A DNA stretch of 64,000 nt from Diphasiastrum complanatum (GCA_029204225.1 CM055098.1:4682607-4746606); one strand, 5' to 3'; positions 34,933 through 47,480 are shown, numbered from the stretch's first letter. Notes: generated by a model not told the origin, from the sequence alone. Program-made: numbers and translations.

Positions 34933-35237
34933 TGTTGAAAGTATAGTACTAAGGACCATAAATGGATCTTTGAATGATCCACAAGGTTGATTGTGTGCTT
35001 GTTGAACAGTCTATCAGATACTAGTCAACATAAAACAAGATCTAGTTTAGCAGCTTGATAGAAAACAAGTAGAGACAATCAGATCATTGATCAAAAACTG
35101 AAATCCAAATTCCCACGTGTGAAAATCAGGTTGTAGTATGTCCTGTAGACAGAGTTTAAAGTGTGCCAAAGCTTAGTTACATTGGAATCAATCACAATCA
35201 CCATACATAGAGAGAAAATCTTAGTTTCTCCTTGAGG
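34933..35237 (-). repeat. Copia 5' LTR
   Basis: Homologous to 30958-31260 and adjacent to the primer-binding site. It may extend further right than 35237, but the deleted partner LTR prevents delimiting it. Confidence 0.85.
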
Positions 35238-35599
35238 CTCCAAAAAGTTTCCATCTTCTCACTATGGAGAATGGAAATACATAGTAAAAGACACTTCTTT
35301 TGCAAAATTAGGTGAAAATCCAGCATGTCATAAGGAAGTAGACTCAACTCTCTTGTCCTAAAGTGAAAACTTAAAACAATAATCAATCATCGTATAAGTA
35401 CATTATATTTTACTAAAAAAAACAATAAACAATCTTTCCAACCACACCCTCTTCCAAATTTCCATTCCATGTTAGATATGACTTGTCCCTTTGATCTTGC
35501 TTGTTGGAGTGTGTCAACCATCTAGTCTATGGTGCATTGGTGTGGGCAATGGCTCAACATAATGTAAAGGTACAACTTGACCCCTATGCCTATTATGTC

Positions 35600-37420
35600 G
35601 GTGTATATTTCTAGTCAATGCTCTCTTCTTTGTATAATTCCAACCACTTATCCATTACTCCAGAATTATAGAGCACAAAGATAGATTTTTTTTTTTCTCT
35701 AAGAAAAGGTGTCATTTTCTTAGGAGCACCTATACCTTGAGGTTTTTTTCTTTTTACCTCAAAGTTTTTATCATCATTCCATAGTTGTGGAGTAAATTGA
35801 TATATTTGAAGCAAAATTTCAGTAATATAAATAAGATATTCTTGCGCTAACCACCCCTCTACCATGCTTCACTTTGGCCTTTCCTTTTGATGCCCAAAAT
35901 CTTTTAAAACTTTCATGCATCTCTCCCAAAAAAACATCCACCTGCAAACATTTTTAGCATGATGAGAGCATTGTGTTCAATGAAACCATGCTAGATCTAT
36001 TGAAGCCACAAAAATCAAAATCATATGTATTGTACCTTGATTGCACAAGACCAACAATACCAATTTCTTGGACCAAGTGCACAAGTAGATGCACTCATAT
36101 GTCCAAGATGGAAGTTGGAAAATCTTTCTCAAGCATACATACAACATCCACTATATCTTCATGTTTTTTTATACGTTTACCTCACGAGTCTCCTTGTCAC
36201 ACATCCATTTACATCATATTTATAGTATATGATTTTAGTATCATCATATGATTTTATCAAGTGTAACTCAAAAAAGAAAAAGCAATAGCATACAACGTGA
36301 ATAGAAGAAATGTAAGTACCTAACAATGAATGTTAATTTGTAAATGGTATCACGAAGTTGATTAGTTAGATAGTCATGAAAGCACATTGAAAATATGTAC
36401 TTGAGCATCTTCATCCAATCATGAGATTTAGAACATAAAGTTTTCCTTCTATTGTGAATGATGTTCGTAGTGAATGAGCAAAACATGTTGGTGTTCTCAT
36501 CTTGCAAATGACTGACCATACATACTTGTATTCTTCCTTGATAAGAATCCAAGGGGCCCTTGGAACAATATGAGTATTTCCATCTGTACTCAATTTTGGC
36601 CAATACTCTTTCTTTGTTTTCAATTCTTGTAGGTCTTGTTTGGCAGAAATACTATCTTTTTTGCTCACCAAGTGTTTCCATATTGATTCACCCACATTTT
36701 TGACTATATGCATAGGATCAAACAAGTGATTAATAAAAAGGGTATACCAATATGGTAAACAATGAGGGATAGATAGTCTTTTCATACCATTAATTGGCTT
36801 GGTCTCAGATTGGTCTCAGATTCAATCCAAAGCTTGTGCCAATCTGCCATGGACATTCTCTTTGGAGGCATCCTTGTTTTCAACTTTCCTCCAAAGCCCC
36901 TTCTTTGTGTGTTTCAAAATGGATAATCTTCATGCAAGTATTTCTGATGATTTTCATATACAACTTTGCTTAGATGACATGAGTAAAACCTCAAGAAATA
37001 AAATGCAATTCGTGTCATAACTTCAACAAAAAATTAAACATAAATCATGAATGCACAAAAGACAAATATATAGAAAATACAAGTGATCTCATTTTCTAGT
37101 CACCTAAACAATCATCCAATCTTGAATAGTCATGCATTGTCCATATTAGAATTGCACACAACAAAAAATTGTAGTATTGTATTGAACATGAGATGTCATA
37201 TGCTTCAAAACAAATTTGGTCCTCGATACTCACCACGATACAAGATGTAATCCTTTGGACAAGCATGATATAATGCATAGTCCATTCCCATTGCATTCAA
37301 CATCTTGCCTACCTGAGCTCTTGTCTCTAACATGTTATTTCCTCTAGGAGTAGTTTGCGCAATACCCTGCATATAACCAAATAAATTTTCATAACATGAA
37401 ACACAATTACTATCCAATTA
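35600..37420 (-). pseudogene. CACTA (En/Spm) transposase remnant
   Basis: The minus strand carries pieces of a plant CACTA TPase in order: NAMGMDYALYHACPKDYILY near 37220-37290 (the conserved YHACP...Y segment), LLCAILIWTMHDYSRLDD near 37100-37160, and LPYWYTLFINHLFDPMHIVK then NVGESIWKHL and KQDLQELKTKKEYWPK near 36600-36760 (matching the LPYW...D-MHI-KN-...DLQELxxRKE core). SHDWMKMLKYIFSMCFHDYL near 36320-36420 and SIFVLYNSGVMDKWLELYKE near 35620-35690 resemble the DUF4218-type C-terminal region. Many stops, frameshifts and lost segments separate them. No CACTA terminal repeats were located. Confidence 0.78.
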
Positions 37421-37709
37421 AAACTTTTAACTTACACAACACACCTAGTTAAATAAAAAAATAACTCAATCTATCTTCTTAACCCAAATAAAGATGTAAC
37501 ACTTCTATCACTCCATTTGTATTTTGTTGGACATTCAATAGAAGCAACAAAGCAGCCAACGAGATGTCTTTGCTTCAGGGTATAATGGTGGATTTGATTC
37601 TTCTCTCAATTTTTTTTACTTGACACTCACAAAAGATTTAGTACCATGTTCAATGTGTTCTTCCATGTCATGATGCTTGTAGATATCATTTATCAAGTTG
37701 TTTATAATT

Positions 37710-38330
37710 TCAAGGTGAAAGATTGCACAAAAGTTTTTGTGTGTCTCCTGATTTAATCCCCTTTGTAAATATATCAGCTGCCATATACTGTGTTCTGCAA
37801 AATTTCAAGCATGCCTCCTGGTTGAGAATTCTGCTTATGTAGGAATATCCATGTAATGTGTGGATATTAGATGGATGAGTGTCTCCATGGCATATGTAGA
37901 GGTCGATAGTAGCTCGAACATATTTTATGACTCTTAATAGAGCCTTCGAGTGAATCCTTCTAGGATTAGCCACATATTGGCTTAAAGAGCTAACAACATA
38001 TGCAAGATCGAGTCTAGTGGAGATCATTGCATAAATGAGGGATCTGATAATAGACCAAAATAATGTATATTCCTTCATTTCGTACTTCTCTTCTTTGGAT
38101 TGAGGGCATTGCTCTTTCAATAATCTAATACTTGGATCCATAAGAGAATGTACAAGCATGCAATTCATGAAGTCAAATGAAAGTATATTAAAAATACACC
38201 TCGGCTGAGCAATATAGAGAAGATTCTTCTTGCTATCTCTATGGATTTGGATCCCAATAAAATAATGAGCTTCTCCTAGATTTGTCATCTCAAATTCTTG
38301 AGATAGCATCCTCTTGGTATCCTTTATTAA
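37710..38330 (-). pseudogene. Copia RT end and RNase H remnant
   Basis: Minus-strand frame: FEMTNLGEAHYFIGIQIHRD (RT thumb region), NPRRIHSKALLRVIKYV and TIDLYICHG (RNase H start), then KFCRTQYMAADIFTKGIKSG (the RNase H end). The middle of RNase H, including the SSSEAEY-type catalytic segment, is missing between about 37850 and 37810. It is closely related to the copia at 47.8-49.4 kb. Confidence 0.85.
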
Positions 38331-38429
38331 TTTGATTTCAATGAAAGTCCAGCTTGGATACTATTGAAGACCCATAGCTAGCAGCTGCATGTGCCTATAT
38401 TACCAAATGTGCAGCAGTGAGACAATGTA

Positions 38430-39003
38430 CATGAAGAGGAACACACATGTGCGAGTCATCTTTTGTGCGAGTCCTGTGTGAGTCGGGTAGTATGCACCAA
38501 ATTACAATCCAAATCCATCCACACCGAGGCCAGGACAATACCGACCTAGGCCAATAGGTCCAATTTCTCATCAACCCAAACAACCATTTGTACTCAATCA
38601 ACTTGTGCCACATGTCCAATCTCATATGGTTGATACTATCTATGTTGATTCTGCTACCTATTATGTCGAGGATCCCAATGCCAATGTTTATCAAGCAGAG
38701 GCGAGTTACTCTTATGAAATAGCACAGCCTAGATACGACCCCAATCAACCTCAGTATCATACACAACCTATAGCATATGCTACACAACCGATGCCAGTTT
38801 TACGTGACTATTTTGTGTGTGCAGGACGACATCCTAGCATTCGTTGCCCTGATAAATTACAATATCCACCTCTTTGTGAAAATTGTCGCATAGAGCACCA
38901 TATCAAAGACTGTCCAAAGCGACCCAGTCCTGCAGCTCTTGTTAACTCTATCCAAGTAGAGACAATCCCAATCAGAGTCATGACTAGAGCCCAACACCGA
39001 TAG
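38430..39003 (+). pseudogene. Tat-like gypsy Gag C-terminus
   Basis: Proline-rich sequence (PSTPRPGQYRPRPIGP near 38510, then the open 38605-39003 frame) leads to RHPSIRCPDK and CENCRIEHHIKDC near 38870-38915. The last is a zinc knuckle shortened by one residue between the second Cys and the His. The frame stops at 39003. The capsid part is missing, and the 5' side joins a copia remnant near 38.4 kb. Confidence 0.75.
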
Positions 39004-39160
39004 GCTAGCGAAGCTGCAACAAAATGAACCAATAGGCTCCCGCCAGCTCCGTCCAGTGACGGAACCACACCAATCATCTATCCTAACCCCAATGAGGAGA
39101 TCCATTTGAGACAAATATCGAAAGCTCATCCATGAAGCTAATAATAAGGAGGAGGCTATA

Positions 39161-39685
39161 GTGACACCTAGGGGTCAAACCCCAGATAACCCAACCGTAG
39201 GAGCCGAGATATGGGGAGATTTTCTTCAAGCAAATGTTACCCTCCCATTTGGAGTACTCTGGAAGTACACCGAAAAATGGCGGAAAGAGTTGTGCTCCAT
39301 TGAAGATAACATCCCATCACCAGACCTCCCTGAGGTGCCCTTGCATCTGACCCTCCCTGCAAGCGACAAGGAAAATATACGCATTCCTACAACTTACGGA
39401 CATTCCCGCGTTGTCTTGGTAGTATTAGATGGCGGATCGGGAGTCAACATAATATCAACATCCCTGATGAAGGAGTGGGGTCTTCAAGCTTCCATGAAAC
39501 GACCAAACTGTCAATTTCGAATGGCAGATCAAAGTGTGCTTGAACCATTAGGCCTAATACTAGACATAAGACTGAAACTAGGAGGTTTGAGCTTCACGCT
39601 AGATTTGGTAGTGCTCGATATCCGTAGCAACGCCTATTCCTATGAACTACTCCTAGGTAGGCCATGGCTCTCTACGCACGCGTAG
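39161..39685 (+). pseudogene. Tat-like gypsy aspartic protease
   Basis: The 174-codon frame contains HSRVVLVVLDGGSGVNIIST followed by FRMADQSVLEPLG and YELLLGRPWLS. The fold order is that of a retroviral-type protease, but the active-site loop is DGG rather than DTG or DSG. The frame then shifts into 39664-40017. Confidence 0.8.
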
Positions 39686-40172
39686 TGCACGACTGTAATA
39701 GAGAGCATGTTACATTTGGCAATCGAGAAACATCAGTCACAATCGACTCTGATGGTAAGATCAAACTCGCACGAATCACCAAATATGGATTCTCTACCAT
39801 AGAGTCTATTCTTGAAAATTACCGTGACATCGAAGAGAAGGACCACTATACCAAGCCTACGGCTATCATCAACTGGAGCCACAGCTTGGCAACAATCGAT
39901 TGTGTCAATGCGGAACATTGTGAACTCAATACACATCACATTGATAGTGATGAATCTATCGTTGAACCAACTGATTTGGATACTCCTATCTTCAACGTCA
40001 GTTATGTTAACGTTTAGCCCCACAACGAGGACTTGCTTCACGTCGCCTGGCTACCTTATGACGAATCAATAACCTTGTATATCTTGCTGCAACCAAACTG
40101 GACCAAAGTAAACTATATCGTGTCAAACGACCGGTATACGAATGGGAGATACATGATACTGAATCTCTCTAC

Positions 40173-40892
40173 GTGATAGATGATGCGATTTTAACCAAAG
40201 TCCCTCAAGCGTCCAAGCCACACAAAAACACCGTTCACAAGGTGCATGCGAAACCAACTAGGAAGGAAGCTATCGGCGAGAAAATGAAAAAGACTATAGA
40301 GGTGGAGCCTCCTCACGATCTCACGATAGCTCGAGAAACCCCGGACGAAGCACAATCCTCTAGGTCCACAAGCCACACAGCTAGAACCCCTAAAGATCCA
40401 CCTAAGGCCATGACTAAGAAGCCCTACGCCCCTGATAAAATTGATGTGCCCAACCATTTCAAGGACTTCACCATTGAAGATGTAACTATCCACCTGCCTC
40501 AAGCTCAACGGGAGCCAAAGGGGAATGAGCCATATGATGGCCCCGCTCAAACCATAAAGTTAAATCTTCAAGAGCCTGATGAGACAGAGGAAAAGTTTGT
40601 CCATATTGGAGCACACCTCAACACCGAACAACGTCCGGCCTTAGAGAAGCTCCTTAGAAAATATCGTCATAACTTCGCATGGAACTACAAGGACATGAAG
40701 GGGGTAGATCCCTCGGTTGTTGTGCATAGAATCCCATTAAAGACAGATGCTAAACCCCATGCCAGTAGACCTTATCGTTGTAATTCGATCTACAGAGCAT
40801 GTATCAAAGAAGAACTCCAAAAGCTCTTGGAGACAGGTTTCATCTACGAGGTGGAACATACAGATTGGGTATCACCTATCGTTGCTTTATGA
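40173..40892 (+). pseudogene. Tat-like gypsy linker and N-terminal RT
   Basis: The last part reads LEKLLRKYRHNFAWNYKDMK, GVDPSVVVHRIPLKTDAKP and EELQKLLETGFIYEVEHTDW with VSPIVAL. The FAW-D-M-G-D-P motif before RT is characteristic of the Tat branch of plant gypsy elements. RT is cut off at WVSPIVAL (about 40890), before the catalytic residues. Confidence 0.85.
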
Positions 40893-41610
40893 GCAGATCA
40901 TTGTACGATTTGGTTGCCCATTAGAAATCGTCAGCGACAGGGGTACACACTTTTTGAACACAATAATTGAACACTTGATGTCGACCTTACTAGTTGTTCA
41001 TCGCGAAAGTGCCCCATATTACCCAAGATGTAACAGGCAGGCTGAGTCCACGAATAAGGTTCTATGCAAAATCCTCATGAAGACGGTGGAAGCCAGTCGG
41101 TCGGATTGGGAGTTCAAATTACATGCCGCTTTATGGGCGTATCAAACAACACCCAAAAAGGCCACTGGCACGACACCATTCCAACTCATGTATGGACAAG
41201 AGGCCGTGATGCTTGTAGAATTCTATGTCCCATCTTTGCGGGTAGCCTACGATTTGAAACTAGATGAAAGTCAGATCCTTGCCCATAGGCTATTCCACCT
41301 CCATAAGCTTTGCGACACAAGAGTCATTAGTGTGCACGCACAACAAGTGCACAAAAGACATCAACAAGATTGGCATGACCGCCACATTGAGTTGAAGGAA
41401 TTTAAAGAAGGAGATAGAGTCATTCTCTCTCAAACGAAAGTACATAAGGGCAAACTTAAGTTTACTGGCCAACGTCCCTATATCATTGATCAGATCTTTG
41501 CATCGGGCTGCACTAAACTTAAAACCCTCGAAGGCATCCCTCTGGACACAGTAGTGAACGGGAGTAGATTACGGCGATATCATGAGCCCTGCTATTCCTT
41601 AGACATGTAG
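40888..41610 (+). pseudogene. Tat-like gypsy integrase C-terminal half
   Basis: Follows the RT fragment directly: FGCPLEIVSDRGTHFLN (second catalytic Asp), YYPRCNRQAESTNKVL (catalytic Glu), then ALWAYQTTPKKATGTTPF and LMYGQEAVMLVE, and a C-terminal GDRVILSQTKVHKGKL to the stop at 41610. The integrase zinc-binding part and first catalytic Asp are lost with RT and RNase H in one deletion at about 40888-40893. The remaining frame is intact to its natural stop. Confidence 0.9.
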
Positions 41611-41882
41611 TGATTGATTGTGTGTTATGTGTGTGTACATGCATGTTTGTAATTTCTGTCGTTTTATGATAATGTTCATTTTTTAATTCATTTTTACACC
41701 CTTTTCCGTTGAATTGCCTACATGTTTAACAATCAATACTTAGGATAGTTTAGGTCCGAATTCTCACAAATCTACCTCACTTCTATCACTATTGTACAGG
41801 TTTCAGGTAACAGCATGCATGACCAGTAATCATGTCCCAAAATAGTAATTATCTTCTGGGTTGGAGCTAGCATCACTTATTC
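41611..41882 (+). other. Spacer after integrase
   Basis: Short non-coding DNA with a T-rich stretch. No terminator or LTR start can be named. Confidence 0.4.
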
Positions 41883-44800
41883 TTGCGATCGATTGCAAGA
41901 AATTCATCTTTCTCTCTCTCTCAAAAAAAAAGAAAAAAAAGAGACCACTCGCATAAGCTATCAAACAACATATTATCTATATTGTGGAGTCCCAGAACTA
42001 AGCAAAGTGCTTTATCAGACATGAAACCTAGTAGGTACACTCAAGAAATTCACTTGGTCTCATTTACTGATTTTTCCAAGAAGCTAGCAGCGGCTCGTCC
42101 TTTCCTGGAGCGGCTACACTTCGACACACGACTTTTCTCAGGTGTGCAACATGAATGCTTGGTGCATGCGACGTATTCTACATTTGATGACGAGCTCCAG
42201 ACATTCAGGATCCCTTGACGCAACGATGAGGATCCAATTCCTATATTACCACATATCCTAAGCCACTTGGGGTTCCCGAGTGAAGGAGAGCCTATGCACG
42301 ACAGAGGGCAATCTTTTGATAGGAATTACTTGACGCATCTCTGTACGGAAGACAGTGACACCTCCATCTACAACAATGACAGTTACGCTGTCAAACTCAT
42401 CTCGGATCCAAGACTTAGGGCAATGGCGGACCTCCTTGCATTACTCACTGAGCTACAATCATCAAGATTTGACAAGATTCCAAGCAACACTTTATTTGCC
42501 CTATCATTTGGCTTGGAGGAACCTGTTACACGCCAAAAAGTGGAGAAACTCGAAAATTCGAGTAGTTCGAAAAATAAAAAAGTGCGATTTTCGAATGGCG
42601 GTGTCTAGAAATGCGAGATAGCGGAGCAGCGGCGGGTTTCTGGAATGTGTGAGGTCAGTTTGCACAGATCTGAAGGATCAGTAGGGACGTTCTGAAGCAC
42701 TCACGATCTGAAAACAAAAATTGGAATGTTTTGTTTGAGAAAGTGAGGAATGCAGTACAACAAACAACACAAACAAAAACGATGTAGAACTGAAAAATGG
42801 GCTAGAAAAAACTAGTTCTGTGGTTCTGAAGACAAGAAAATTGGCACTGGCAACGTCGCCAATATTTGCTGCTTGAATCCCTATCAATGTTAGCACATAG
42901 AATCCTCCATTGTTTACGAAGATTGTACCTCTCAATGACTCTATGATTGGGCACAGTTTGTTTCGAACTGTCTTCATGAGTGCATTAAGAACAAGCAGCA
43001 ATCAATAGTACTCGGATATCTCTTGACGAATATCACTCTTTACCAAGTACAGAACGGGCCCAAGCTCTTCCAACACCTGCAGCTTGCGGACAAGGCATGG
43101 GACATTCCCATCGAGCAACAAAAGTCCAAGCGTGCACGATCACGGGCTATCTCCCCATCGGGATCCCAACCTAAAAGGATCAACACAAGTATACTCCCAC
43201 TAGTACGGAGGCAAACAAGCCCACAACTGCCACCAGCAGCTGCAACATCCAAAGCTCAAGAGGCCGATACCTCCAAGGCCCAGTTGCCTGACACACAGCA
43301 ACAAAGAATGCAAAAGAAGCTTCAAGCTGGGAGCACATCACTAGTGGGATCAGCTTCAGATGGTTCCACCTCAGATAATGGCATCTCATCCACGGCATCA
43401 CAACAACACTCGTCACCCTCACATGTCATTGACAGGGGTGATGGAGCAATGACATCAGCAGCAGCCCAACATATGACCACCTCACACCCTGCTACTCCAC
43501 CGGACGAAGTCACCACCCCACCAACATTGATTACCACGCCAACGCCAACAACATCACCAACGGCACAAGATTCTGGGGGGGGGAGGGGAGGAGGAGTGGG
43601 GATATCCAGTCCCCAGGTCACGGAAGCGGCTCAACAACCACAGGCCCAGAAAGTCCACACACTGGACACGTCGCAATATTTTCATGTTGCGGACCTGATG
43701 GAAACAAGCGACGATGAGCCAGAGAAGGAGAAGCAGCCAGGAAGAAGTCTGACCCCTCCACTAACCACCACCACCACCACAACAGTTACTAACATCATCC
43801 CTCCACTACCTCCACCTCCACCTCCATCTTCAGCACTGACACAACGCTTATTTTTTGGTGGAAGATGGTGAGGCTAAACCAAAAAATAAGCTTAGTGAGC
43901 TTTTCACGCTTATTTTTCACTGACACAACTACAAGCCCAAGCAGGTGCTCAAGTAACAAAGCCACGGGACGATGATGGGAATGATGGAGCAGGGAATCAA
44001 GCGGGCAAACCCACCCTCCAGACGGTAGCTCGAGATCGGGTGGCCAGAGAGCCGAGGATGCTTCCAAAACTTTTCCCTGACCCCCTCCCACTTTCAACCC
44101 CTCCTCCTACTCTACTTTCAACTTTTCTGAAACATTCATTCCAAATTACCCGATTCTTTCATCTTCCCTCTCTCCATCACCTCCTAGAAAAATACTGGGC
44201 CCATCAAAAGGCCTAGCTGACATCTACAAAGCCCGACGGGACGAGTTCCTCCAACAACTCCACTCCCCCGGTGCAGCGTATAACTTGCTGATCCCACCTC
44301 CTCCTAAACCTATCACCCCCGCACCCCTCTCTCCAGATCATTCCATCCCTGACCTTCCAGAAACTAACACAGACATGGGGGGTGATGATGACTTCCTGGC
44401 AGATCAACTAGAGACAAGAAGATTCTCGCTCAGGCAAGACACGAGCGCAACTGAGCCATCGACAAGTGAGCGAGCAAAAGATAAAGATACGAGCATCAAG
44501 GCCCTAGATGATTATCTGGCAAGGCCATCCCAGCCGCGTAGGACAACTTCCCCTACCAGGCCCAGAGGCAAATTGGCTGATACAAGGGAATCAGAAAAGT
44601 TTGAAAGAAAATACCCTCCCAACATGAGGGGAGGCAAAGAAGACATTGATCAAAGCCAATACTCCACCAGGGCCGAGATCATTGCTGCGTTACAACCGCA
44701 ACCAGAATGGCAGAATAAGGTCCTGAAGGATAGCAAGCGACTTCAAGAATATTTGAAGGCACCGGCTTGGAAGCGAGTGGATCATTTCTACATGCCACTC

Positions 44801-45330
44801 AAACGCAGAAACCCATGGCTAGTGGAAAAGTCGCAAGTAGAGTTGGTAAACTGGTCAGTCATCCCGGGAATTTCAGAGAGAACCACCCCGGATGATCTGA
44901 GACTGCAGTTACTCGACTTCGGGCATAAATACAAATCAAGTGCCGATCTTTGTGTGTAAGAAAGTGCCGAATATTGCAGATCCATGGCCTTTTTGATGCA
45001 GCAAGAGTGTTTCTGGGATCGAGGCCTAGAGCCCATCAAAATCAACCCAAATGTAGCCCTCCAGTCGGAAGAAGACCATGAAATGATGGGCAGGCTATAC
45101 TACAGAGCGGCCTTCATGTCGTCACGCTATGTGACCATGGTGGAAGATTGGTAGGAAATGGGCTTCGTGGAGAAGATAAGAGAATATCTGGGGCCCCTCA
45201 ATTTCGAAAGTAAGCTCCGCTTCCAGGTTTTTGAAGCCCTAGGACGAAAGATGGATGAACGAAAGCAGACGGCACGACGACGAGGCGAGCAGGACTCACA
45301 AGAAGTTCTCAAGAGGACTAGTATGTAGCG
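41883..45330 (+). pseudogene. Long unidentified sense frame downstream of gypsy pol
   Basis: A coding-like sequence continues for about 3.4 kb on the integrase strand in four blocks. 41883-42608 (FTDFSKKLAAARPFLERLHF, then after a stop HILSHLGFPSEGEPMHDRGQ and LISDPRLRAMADLLALLTEL). 42939-43871 (LYDWAQFVSNCLHECI, then a Ser/Thr/Pro/Gln-rich linker). About 44130-44959 (KGLADIYKARRDEFLQQL, PPPKPITP, KRLQEYLKAPAWKRVDHFYM). 44963-45328 after a single stop (MAFLMQQECFWDRGLEP, then LGPLNFESKLRFQVFEALGR). A non-homologous stretch at 42610-42850 may be an insertion. Tat-lineage gypsy elements are known to carry extra frames between pol and the 3' LTR, so this is best read as such an additional ORF. 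I recognise no domain. Confidence 0.6.
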
Positions 45331-47480
45331 GCCAATTGAGAGACTTTCAATTTTGAAGAATAAGTTTTGCGGACAATAAGCACCTGGTTTTACGGAAGCG
45401 AATGAAGATCCACGCTTTTTCAAGTGCCAAGCGGAAGACATCACCGGTGTTGTAGTGGGTCCTGCAACATATTAGGGGTGGATAATGTTAGCAGATTCTA
45501 GAGAATCCCCAGATGCCGAGCCAAGCTGAAGACACAAGTTATCTCTCACCCATGACCGAGGAGGTCTCAGAAGGAGGAGAACAGAAGAAGCTGAGAGCCG
45601 AGGAAATACTAGCTAGGAAGACAGTGAGTTATCTATGTGAGCCTACATGGTGTATCCCAAAGAAGGAATGACCATGTAGAAGCTAGTCATATTTCCTAGG
45701 CTTTGTAAATAAATGTAGACCCCCCTTAAATTAGTTAGAGTGAGTCACCTTTTGATGGTGACCTTTAGTGGAAGGGCAAATTCCACATGTAATTTCTAAT
45801 TTGGTGGAATTGCCACTTGGGCTCCAAATGGGCAGCCTTCTTACTTATTTAAGGGCTCCTCTCTCTTGTGAGAGAGCTTTGAATATATTGTCAAGTTCTC
45901 TTGAGCAAATAAAGAGGATCCTCCATGAGTTCTTGAGGATTGCTAAGCTCCTTGTTCATGGCAATGTTCTTGAGTGAAATTTCTATGAGCATGCTTGAAT
46001 TCCTTGCATCGTGGATCAACTAGTTTCTTGTTTTCTAGTTTCTTGCTTAGTTGTGGTTTAGAATTCACTTCTTGTTTATGGAATAAGGTAGAAATCAGAA
46101 TAGGATGTAATAGTGGTGTAGATCTTGCATACTCTCTTACTTTCCAGTTCTTGATTGTTCTTGGGCATTCTAAGCATCAAGAAATGAGTGTTTCTTGATT
46201 TTTGGACTGTCAAATGCTGTTAGAAATCTAGTTTCTTGTTTCTTGTTCAGTGGTTAATCTTGTTCTTGATTGATTTCTGATTCAGTAGATAGTGGTAGGT
46301 ATGCTCCAAAACGTTGATCCTCTTGAGTCAAAGATGGTTACATGGTTGGTTTCTGCATGTAGCTAAGCATCGAAAGTGTGTCTCCCACTGACAGGTTGGG
46401 AAATCCATGTTGAAATCGGAGTAACGCTTCTACTTGTAACTGTTCTAATAAGAAGAAACACCATAAAGAACCGTAACTAAAGAAGAGGTAAAGAAATCCA
46501 AGAACCGTGTTCAATGAAGCTTGCTGCAAACTGATTGGATGCTCGTGCTTGATGTGGGATTGAAAATGAATTTTTGGATTTTTATAATTGATGTAAGCAA
46601 TGAATAACTTGATGTTTGCTATCATTGATATAGAAAGTTTTGCCACAACAGCTGATCGTTGTCTTGCCATGATTCTACTTCTGATATTGCACCATGTGCT
46701 ACTAGCAGCACTGCCATTGTGTATCCTTCTATGGACACACTCTATGGGTGCTCTCTTTTCACATTGCTACAACAAGTATTACACTCCTCCACATCATAAA
46801 GCTCCACTCACTTGTAATAAGGTGTTGCTAAAGAAGTTTCCCAAAAAAGGTATGAGCTCCAACCCAACTCTATATTTGGTATTTTATGCTTACTCTAAAG
46901 CAAGATGCAGGAAAGGCATAGAACATAAGGTTGATGCTTTAAAACGATCCGTAATAACACATTCTTAGTAACTAAAGCACGTAGCTCTTGAAGAATAGGC
47001 ATTTCACTCTTACAAATCAATGGCTTACCTTGAAACACTATACTTCTAGAAAGATGATGATAATGACTTGAAACTCGTGGCTCGATAATCATAATGCTAT
47101 TAGGACTTGTGCTGAAACCAACTAGAAGAAACGATCATGTCGACCTCTCAAGAAGAATCTACTACACGTATTCAGGTATGACTCCAAAAAAATTACTTAA
47201 ATGGGATTTCGTGAATGATGGTGTAGAATAGTAAAATTCTTTATACTCCATAACCTTTTAAGATTATGTGAAATGCTAAAAGTATACTTTACGACATTTC
47301 CTAAAAAGCTTTATGTAACTAATAAAGTATAAATAAAACGATACGGGTAAGTAATCGTTCAAAAATAACATGAATTTTTCCAGGGTGTTGGAAATCGGCC
47401 GGTGAGGGAAGATTTCTCGGCGGATACAAACTATGTTTATCAAATTCTGACAAATTGGATCTGCCTTACTTAATCACAGC
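45331..47480. other. Possible gypsy polypurine region and 3' LTR; otherwise no gene
   Basis: 45560-45640 is purine-rich (AGAAGGAGGAGAACAGAAG). 45700-46340 has LTR-like character: a TATA-like TTATTTAAGGGCTCCTCTCT near 45842-45861 and AATAAAGAGG near 45908. It may be the gypsy 3' LTR, but no second copy exists in the window to prove it. Further right I see no supported gene. Confidence 0.3.

Larger units (their letters stand above)
30958..35237 (-). mobile_element. Ty1/copia element with internal deletion
   Basis: Two LTR copies share about 303 bp: 30958-31260 and 34933-35237, both beginning TGTTGAAAGTA on the plus strand. A primer-binding site (complement TGGTATCAAAGCCAAG, 34916-34931) abuts the right LTR. 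Gag, protease-region, integrase and RT then follow on the minus strand. RT is cut at about 31261, just past the YVDD box (about 31311-31330), and joins directly to the left LTR. The end of RT, all of RNase H, the polypurine tract and probably the first part of the 3' LTR are therefore deleted. The right LTR's outer edge and the target duplication cannot be defined. Confidence 0.88.

Noticed and set aside
42640-43020. Minus-strand frame 42678-43001 as a gene
   Set aside because: It overlaps the plus-strand coding continuation (LYDWAQFVSNCLHECI) of the downstream frame. The rest looks like inserted non-coding DNA.
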